DNA of 64,000 bases from Lineus longissimus (Eukaryota > Nemertea > Pilidiophora > Heteronemertea > Lineidae): the NCBI RefSeq assembly GCF_910592395.1, contig NC_088318.1, forward strand, positions 7,814,349 through 7,878,348, read 5' to 3'. Position numbers and translations under genes: made by a program. The number at the start of each line of letters is the position of its first letter. Within the stretch, counting starts at the first letter, position 1. Positions 58,654-64,000 of this stretch are shown here, in pieces. Under the pieces are notes generated by a model that did no database searches, was not told the DNA's origin, and was given only the letters and a program-made list of their open reading frames with translations.

Positions 58654-60696
58654 CAAGAGTCACAACCTCGTCTCTTTATGGACAACCCGTCTCTCCGAGT
58701 CACGAACTCGTCTCTACATGTCTTGGACTCACAACCATGTCTATAAATGTCCAACACAGGCCCACTGGATGGATTTATAGTGGATACACTCTGCGCTCAT
58801 CCAGGAAAATACATACTAATTACTATTAGGCCCATGTCATTTATGGTACGCATAGGTTACTCGAAAGCGAAGACAAAATATAATAATTGAAATAAATCCA
58901 AGGGGAGACATACCCTAGTAGGCCTAGCTGTAGCACAGCATCAGAACAAATCAAATGTCTGTCAGTGAGTGAAGGCTACCGAATTCCTTACAAACTTACC
59001 AACCATTCATCACACCGTGCATGATAAAGCCCTACGGACAATGGCCCATGCCTTTCACCATGTTACTGACGATGTTGCCCTACACTGCTACACAAAGCTT
59101 TGACTGCTACAGTTACTCATTTAGGAGTTAGGCCTAGACCTACATCTGATTCAGACATCTGACATGAACACGTGCTATGATTGATGATGGAGGCCGCAAG
59201 AGTCACAACCTCGTCTCTTTATGGACAACCCGTCTCTCCGAGTCACGAACTCGTCTCTACATGTCTTGGACTCACAACCATGTCTATAAATGTCCAACAC
59301 AGGCCCACTGGATGGATTTATAGTGGATACACTCTGCGCTCATCCAGGAAAATACATATTAATTACTATTAGGCCCATGTCATTTATGGTACGCATAGGT
59401 TACTCGAAAGCGAAGACAAAATAATTATAATAATTGAAATAAATCCAAGGGGAGACATACCCTAGTAGGCCTAGCTGTAGCACAGCATCAGAACAAATCA
59501 AATGTCTGTCAGTGAGTGAAGGCTACCGAATTCCTCACAAACTTACCGAGGAGGATACCGCGGTGACGTCACATCACGTGATCCCGACCCATATTAGTGA
59601 TCGCTATGGCCAATCAGATTCAGTCTACTGACAGCACCAGCACTGAACACATCTCCACGTCTCGCTGTCTGGTGCGCTCCTGTACACAAAAACACCAATA
59701 GACATGAAATATTGCAATACCTAGTATGGATTCTTCCTGTGTAAAATAAAATTTACAGAGCAGATTAACTTCCACGAATAAAAAAGACGTTTGGCGTGGC
59801 CAAAGTGCGGAAATAATGTCTCCGCTAAAATACACTACGAAATACACTAGGCAATGCACTACGCAATATACAGTAGAGATGCAGTTGAGTTTGTTATTGT
59901 TTTGACTTAGAAGCCCGCCCATATCATAATATATTCATGTATTCATGAAGTATGAACTCATTTCTGTCCCATACAACTCTAAGAACAGTCAATTTCTCCT
60001 TAAATCATCACCAAAACCGCGATATCCGCAGGAAGATTTCGTTCTAGTGTCCGAAAATGCATGATCTTACAGGGGCGCTAACTCGACAAATAGAGGGGAT
60101 CTATGGGGATCTATGCGAGTTTTAGGTATTACAGGTCTCGAACTTGTAAAATCTGTAAACATGCCTCCAAATCCCATTATGATAATGAAGAGATTGCCCC
60201 ATATCTGGGAGACTGTTTTGAAACCATCGCTAATTTTGGAAGATCGGTGCCGGCTATTTGGTTTAAAAAACCCTATTTTTCCCCATCAAAACAGCACTTT
60301 TCATTATTCAAATGATAGCTTATTGTCTGAAGACTTATTTCATAGCAGAAACGTACTAATAACTCTGACTTGATGCGAAAAATCTAACTTTTTTGATGAC
60401 TTGATTTTCCCTTGGCCGTGGATCGAGTTTGTTTACAATATGCAGCGCCATCTTGGAAAAGCCGTGACGTCACCGCGGTATCCTCCTTGCAAACTTACCA
60501 ACCATTCATCACACCATGCATGATAAAGCCCTACGGACAATGGCCCATGCCTTTCACCATGTTACTGACGATGTTGCCCTACACTGCTACACAAAGCTTT
60601 GAATGCTACAGTTACTCATTTAGGAGTTAGGCCTAGGCCTACATCTGATTCAGACATCTGACATGAACACGTGCTATGGTTGATGATGGAGGCCGC
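58654..60696. repeat. 543-bp tandem duplication, second copy split
   Basis: Copy 1 (58654-59196) runs from CAAGAGTCACAACCTCG to GATGATGGAGGCCG. Copy 2 (59197-60696) is nearly identical but interrupted at 59547-60489 by a DNA element. Removing the element and one 9-bp duplication leaves about the same length as copy 1. No coding content. Confidence 0.92.
59547..60489. mobile_element. 943-bp Mutator-like non-autonomous element, 9-bp target duplication
   Basis: Inverted ends C(G/A)AGGAGGATACCGCGG, followed by TGACGTCAC, match over 26 bp with one difference. CAAACTTAC flanks both sides (59538-59546, 60490-60498), and the empty site exists in copy 1 of the duplication near 58995. No transposase ORF is visible. 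Confidence 0.92.
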
Positions 60697-60699
60697 CAT

Positions 60700-61190
60700 T
60701 TTGTATCCGAAGCAGTGATTTGAGAGCAGTTCATTCCGCACCATTTCTTATCGAATTGTTACTTCCAAAGACCTGATACATGCATATTAAATAACACAAA
60801 TGTTTAATGAACCACTGGCACTTGATTAGTAAACGCATATTTGCATATTTAACGCAATCTAAACGTTTTTCGACCAGTATCACAGAAACATGACAGACTT
60901 ATCTTAACCTTCGTTGTTTTATTGTTATTGACAAAAGCGACCCGTCATTGTAGAAGGGAATTCTGTCGACGTCATTAGCGGGAAATTCCTTCTAATCAGC
61001 GCTAATTTAGACAATAAAACAGCGATTTTAGATTGAAACGCCCAATTAGATAGCAATAACGTCTACCATTGTGCTGTTTACTACCAACAACACCTTGTGC
61101 TTGCTTACATTAAAAAATCTGAGCCATATTGGGCGAAATCATCGTCTAAAACTTCGCGAATCGAGAGCTCATATGCCCAGACCGAGCATA
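60700..61190. other. Spacer, nothing supported
   Basis: AT-rich, no ORF with a motif. Confidence 0.4.
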
Positions 61191-61199
61191 AACCCTGAA

Positions 61200-61632
61200 T
61201 GAGCATAGTAATAGCAGTTCCCCGCGAATTTTGAAAACCACTTGGCTTCTTGCCAATTACATAACATGTGATAATACCACTTAAACGTGGTCGAAATTTG
61301 AAATCCTTTGGTGATAATTATATGCAAATCTTTGTCTTTCAGGGGAAATAAGCTGTTGTTTGTCCAATGAATAATTCATGAGAAATTGCACTTTTTCAAC
61401 TTAACGCTCCGATTGCTGTAGTATGCTTATTTTTAGGCGCATCGCTCCAATTTTTTGTGTCAACGTACCCTTACTCCAGATGTACACACACGCCAATTTA
61501 AGGGCCTCTAGCTCTTCTCAATTCAAAATGTGCACCACGTGTTTAACGGACGGATGGATGGATGGATGGATGGATGGATGGATGGACAGACGGACGCCAC
61601 TGAACAACTTATTTGACAAGCTCGGCTGACTA
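61200..61632. repeat. Dispersed repeat tail with (GGAT)n
   Basis: CCCGCGAATTTTGAAAACCA, CTTGCCAATTACATAACATGTGA and AGGGGAAATAAGCTG match 62885-63110 in the same orientation. It ends in a GGAT/ACGG microsatellite (61551-61590) and GACTAAGTCAGCTGAGC. Confidence 0.7.
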
Positions 61633-61654
61633 AGTCAGCTGAGCTAAAAATGAA

Positions 61655-61798
61655 TTAGATCGGACGAACGGTTCTCCTCGAAATTGACGAAAACCAATTT
61701 CAAACACGCTGCCCTGGTGGCCATATTGATAATCGGAACGAGCCCGTTTTCGAAAGGAACCTTTCTCTAGTCACCCCCAATGTACATACCAAAAAAAT
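61655..61798 (+). repeat. Single 145-bp unit related to 40562-40996
   Basis: Contains ATCGGACGAACGGTTCTCCT, GCCCTGGTGGCCATATTGAT and CCCCCAATGTACATACC as in the three units near 40.8 kb. Confidence 0.88.
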
Positions 61799-62440
61799 AT
61801 CATGATTCAAGCTAGCATAATTCATGAGATATAGCCAAAAGTAGTTTTTCGCATAAAGCGCCCCCTGGGGCCAAGTGTAGGTTGAAAACCGTCAAAACTG
61901 CCAAAAGGCACAATGGTACCATAAGACCTTCAAACCACCCACAGATGAAATGCCCAGCATTTATGGTTACGGATATATGTTCCGGAAACCACTGATGGTC
62001 AATTTACGCTACTTGACCCCTGTGACCTTGAAAAGTAGGTCAAATCAAAAACCCGGGTATTATGTGATGTAGTCTCATGAGTACTGTCCTCAGTAAAAAT
62101 ATCACGATTCTAGCTAGCATAATTCATGAGATATAGCCAAAAGTATTTTTTTGCATGAAGCGCCCCCTGGGGCCAAGTGTAGGTCGAAAACCGTCAAAAC
62201 TACCAAAAGGCACAATGGTACCATAAGACCTTCAAACCACCCGGAGATGAAATGCCCAGCATTTATGGTTACATATATATGCTCCGGAAATGAGATCAAC
62301 GGACAGACGGACAGACAGATGGACAGACAGACGGCCCGACAGACAGACGGACAGACAGACAGACGGCAAACGCCTCGACAATACCCCTCTAGCCTTTATG
62401 GGCTGAGGTGTAACAACCTTATTTGAGAACGACCGACTTG
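61799..62440 (-). mobile_element. Pearl-like element, two 302-bp units and (GACA)n
   Basis: Units begin ATCATGATTCAAGCTAGCAT at 61799 and ATCACGATTCTAGCTAGCAT at 62101. The (GACA/GACG)n microsatellite is at 62292-62365 and a head-like end GCCTTTATGGGCTGAGGTGT at about 62391. On the minus strand, AAGGTCACAGGGGTCA and GCGTAAATTGACCAT align with the units at 55.6-56.8 kb. Confidence 0.75.
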
Positions 62441-62651
62441 TTGGTCGGCGGTACTTGAGAGGTTTTAACCAGTAACCAGCCAGCTTAAAAGCTGGTTGGT
62501 TACTGCATAGATTGCCTGATTCTTTGAAATTATGCTTTCCATTGGAGACTGAATGGGATGGGTAACTGTATCACCTTGCCGATCAAAGCTCTGCTCTGTG
62601 GTCGAAGGCCTATTCAAGCTATGCTCTGCAACAAAAGGTCGATTGAACTGG

Positions 62652-63110
62652 GCGAACAAGAGGCCCAAGGGCCTGGCGCTCAGCTGAGTTAATATCATTA
62701 ATATCTTCCCGGTGTTCAGTTCATTATGCATGAAAATGGCATGCTCCATGGTATTTGATATCCTTTTGCGTTCACTACGGTTCCAATGTTTTTGGTTGAC
62801 ATAATTATGCCACTGTTCATTCCTCAATCCTGACCATAATTCGGGTGAAATCATCGTATGAAAATATTTACCGAAACATGAAGTTTATGCCATGAATGAG
62901 GACACTCATTGTCATAGCCTCGTTTACAAGTACGAAGTATTTTCCCGCGAATATTCAAAACTGCTTGGCTCCTTGCCAGTTAAATAACATGTGACTATAC
63001 ACAAAATAGAAAACTTTGATGGAAATCATTTTTTTATCTATCAGGGGAAACAAGCTGATGATGATCAAATAAATCATTCATGAGAAATCGTTTTGTTGCT
63101 GAAGCTTGCA
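62652..63110 (+). repeat. Dispersed repeat with AAGAGGCCCAAGGGCCT head
   Basis: Head as at 40996, followed by sequence homologous to 61200-61450. It lacks the terminal microsatellite, so it is truncated. Confidence 0.7.
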
Positions 63111-64000
63111 TGACGAAGTTAATGCTAAACCTTTTCTTGTGCTCTACTGCGCCACCGTAGTTTTCTATTTAGACCAGCGATGACGTCATTTCTGGTGATT
63201 CCCTACGTTGTCCAATGAGCGCTTTTTAAAATGTGCCATTTGGTATTGTACAGTATGCAATGTATTTTTTCAGCGCTGACAGTTGCCGAACAGAATGCCG
63301 TAGCTCCCTCAATTTCCAATCAATTTTTATGGGAGTGACATTATTGTATTGCTTAGAATGTCTACTTTTTACTCATGAAAGAATCGTAGAACTGAAACTT
63401 AATAGGGAGCTCTTAAGCGAGCTTTATGGTTAAGGGTCGAATGTGTGCGTGTATACCGTCAACGAAAAAAACTTGACCCGCTTGACCGGAACCAGAAAAC
63501 CTCTGCACCCAGGTGACATTTTTGCACGCGAATCGTATACGCTAATGCACAGCAATTTACCTGGGGAGAGATTTTCTTTTTCCAAACAATTCAGCGGGAC
63601 GCTGCGATGTTTACGCGGAGAAGCCGCTGTTCGGTTGAAGATTTCGTCAAAACAGGGCCGAATCAAAGTGTGACGATACCCTGGGGCGAATCGAAATGCA
63701 TTAAACAACATCTGCATCGCTGCCAGAGATCATTTTTTTCTTTCCGCGAAGAAATCGTGCTTTGAACTGGCAAATTTCCGCAAAAGATTTTCCGTCTGCT
63801 AACTTTTCCGTAGTTTCAAGCGCACCAAAATGATCGGTCCGGGGCTGCCCGTTTCCGACGACGATTTCGTCAATATCATGGGGTGTGACAATATGTCAAC
63901 GGTCTGGTTCCATTAATAATGCAATAATCTTGAAAGCACATTGGTCTCAATGTCTATTTCCCCGTTTCCATGTCAAAATCCTACCGTGAAACCTGAAACC
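63111..64000. other. Right end of window, nothing supported
   Basis: Short ORFs on both strands overlap each other (for example 63443-63673 plus and 63430-63717 minus) without motifs. The GC content rises here. Confidence 0.4.

Noticed and set aside
62465-62854. 129-codon minus ORF
   Set aside because: It crosses the boundary of a dispersed repeat (head at 62652) and has no recognisable domain.
63430-63717. Overlapping plus and minus ORFs
   Set aside because: Both strands open over the same bases, no motif; cannot be supported.

Overview
The window reads as nuclear DNA of an animal, most likely a marine invertebrate. The reasons are spliced genes with GT-AG introns, AT-rich spacers, very dense transposon content, and families that are multicopy in lancelets, hemichordates, echinoderms, molluscs and cnidarians: Helentron, BEL/Pao, a G2E3-like HECT family, a P2X7-like domain and Pearl-like repeats. 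Frequent TAGGCCTA-like words suggest a deuterostome, but I cannot name the species. No clear conserved host housekeeping gene is present; this is a transposon graveyard with a few living-looking tenants. || 0-17.5 kb: a terminal-inverted-repeat element (39-2437) sits in a capsid-like gene fragment on the minus strand. It is followed by an unknown minus-strand ORF, a palindromic TCTCGTTATTACGAGA minisatellite, a decayed two-exon integrase-core gene (4613-6468), a hAT-like element holding a LINE tail (6969-7981), a multi-exon orphan gene (about 9884-11527), a CR1/L2-type LINE tail (13.2-14.3 kb) and a broken HECT-type gene on the minus strand (15.4-17.4 kb). || 17.5-24 kb: a TTAA-flanked element (17773-19092), two inverted copies of a 170-180 bp MITE, and a LINE reverse-transcriptase relic cut by a second copy of the palindromic minisatellite. 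|| 23.7-31 kb: a minus-strand array of short, closely packed, partly overlapping genes with a protein-primed type DNA polymerase B at its head. It looks like an endogenised Polinton/adintovirus-like element. It is broken by stops, frameshifts, a BEL integrase scrap, a P2X7-like plus THAP segment, a 113-bp-repeat foldback element with 9-bp target duplications, and a complete BEL/Pao retrotransposon. || 31.0-40.0 kb: that BEL/Pao element has two 1350-bp LTRs, a GCTCG target duplication and gag-PR-RT-RH-IN order, but pol carries many disruptions although the LTRs are almost identical. || 40-57.7 kb: repeats, then an autonomous Helentron on the minus strand. It has a 2A-like peptide plus N-terminal cysteine-protease half (56872-57726), a 2283-codon uninterrupted ORF with protease second half, HUH/Y2 Rep, PIF1-type helicase and apurinic-type endonuclease (48671-55522), and a separate three-exon RPA-like single-strand DNA binding protein (44224-46634). 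A Pearl-like non-autonomous element with 302-bp repeats lies between the two protease halves. || 57.7-64 kb: minisatellites, a 543-bp tandem duplication whose second copy holds a 943-bp element with 9-bp target duplications, more Pearl-like repeats and unannotated tail.
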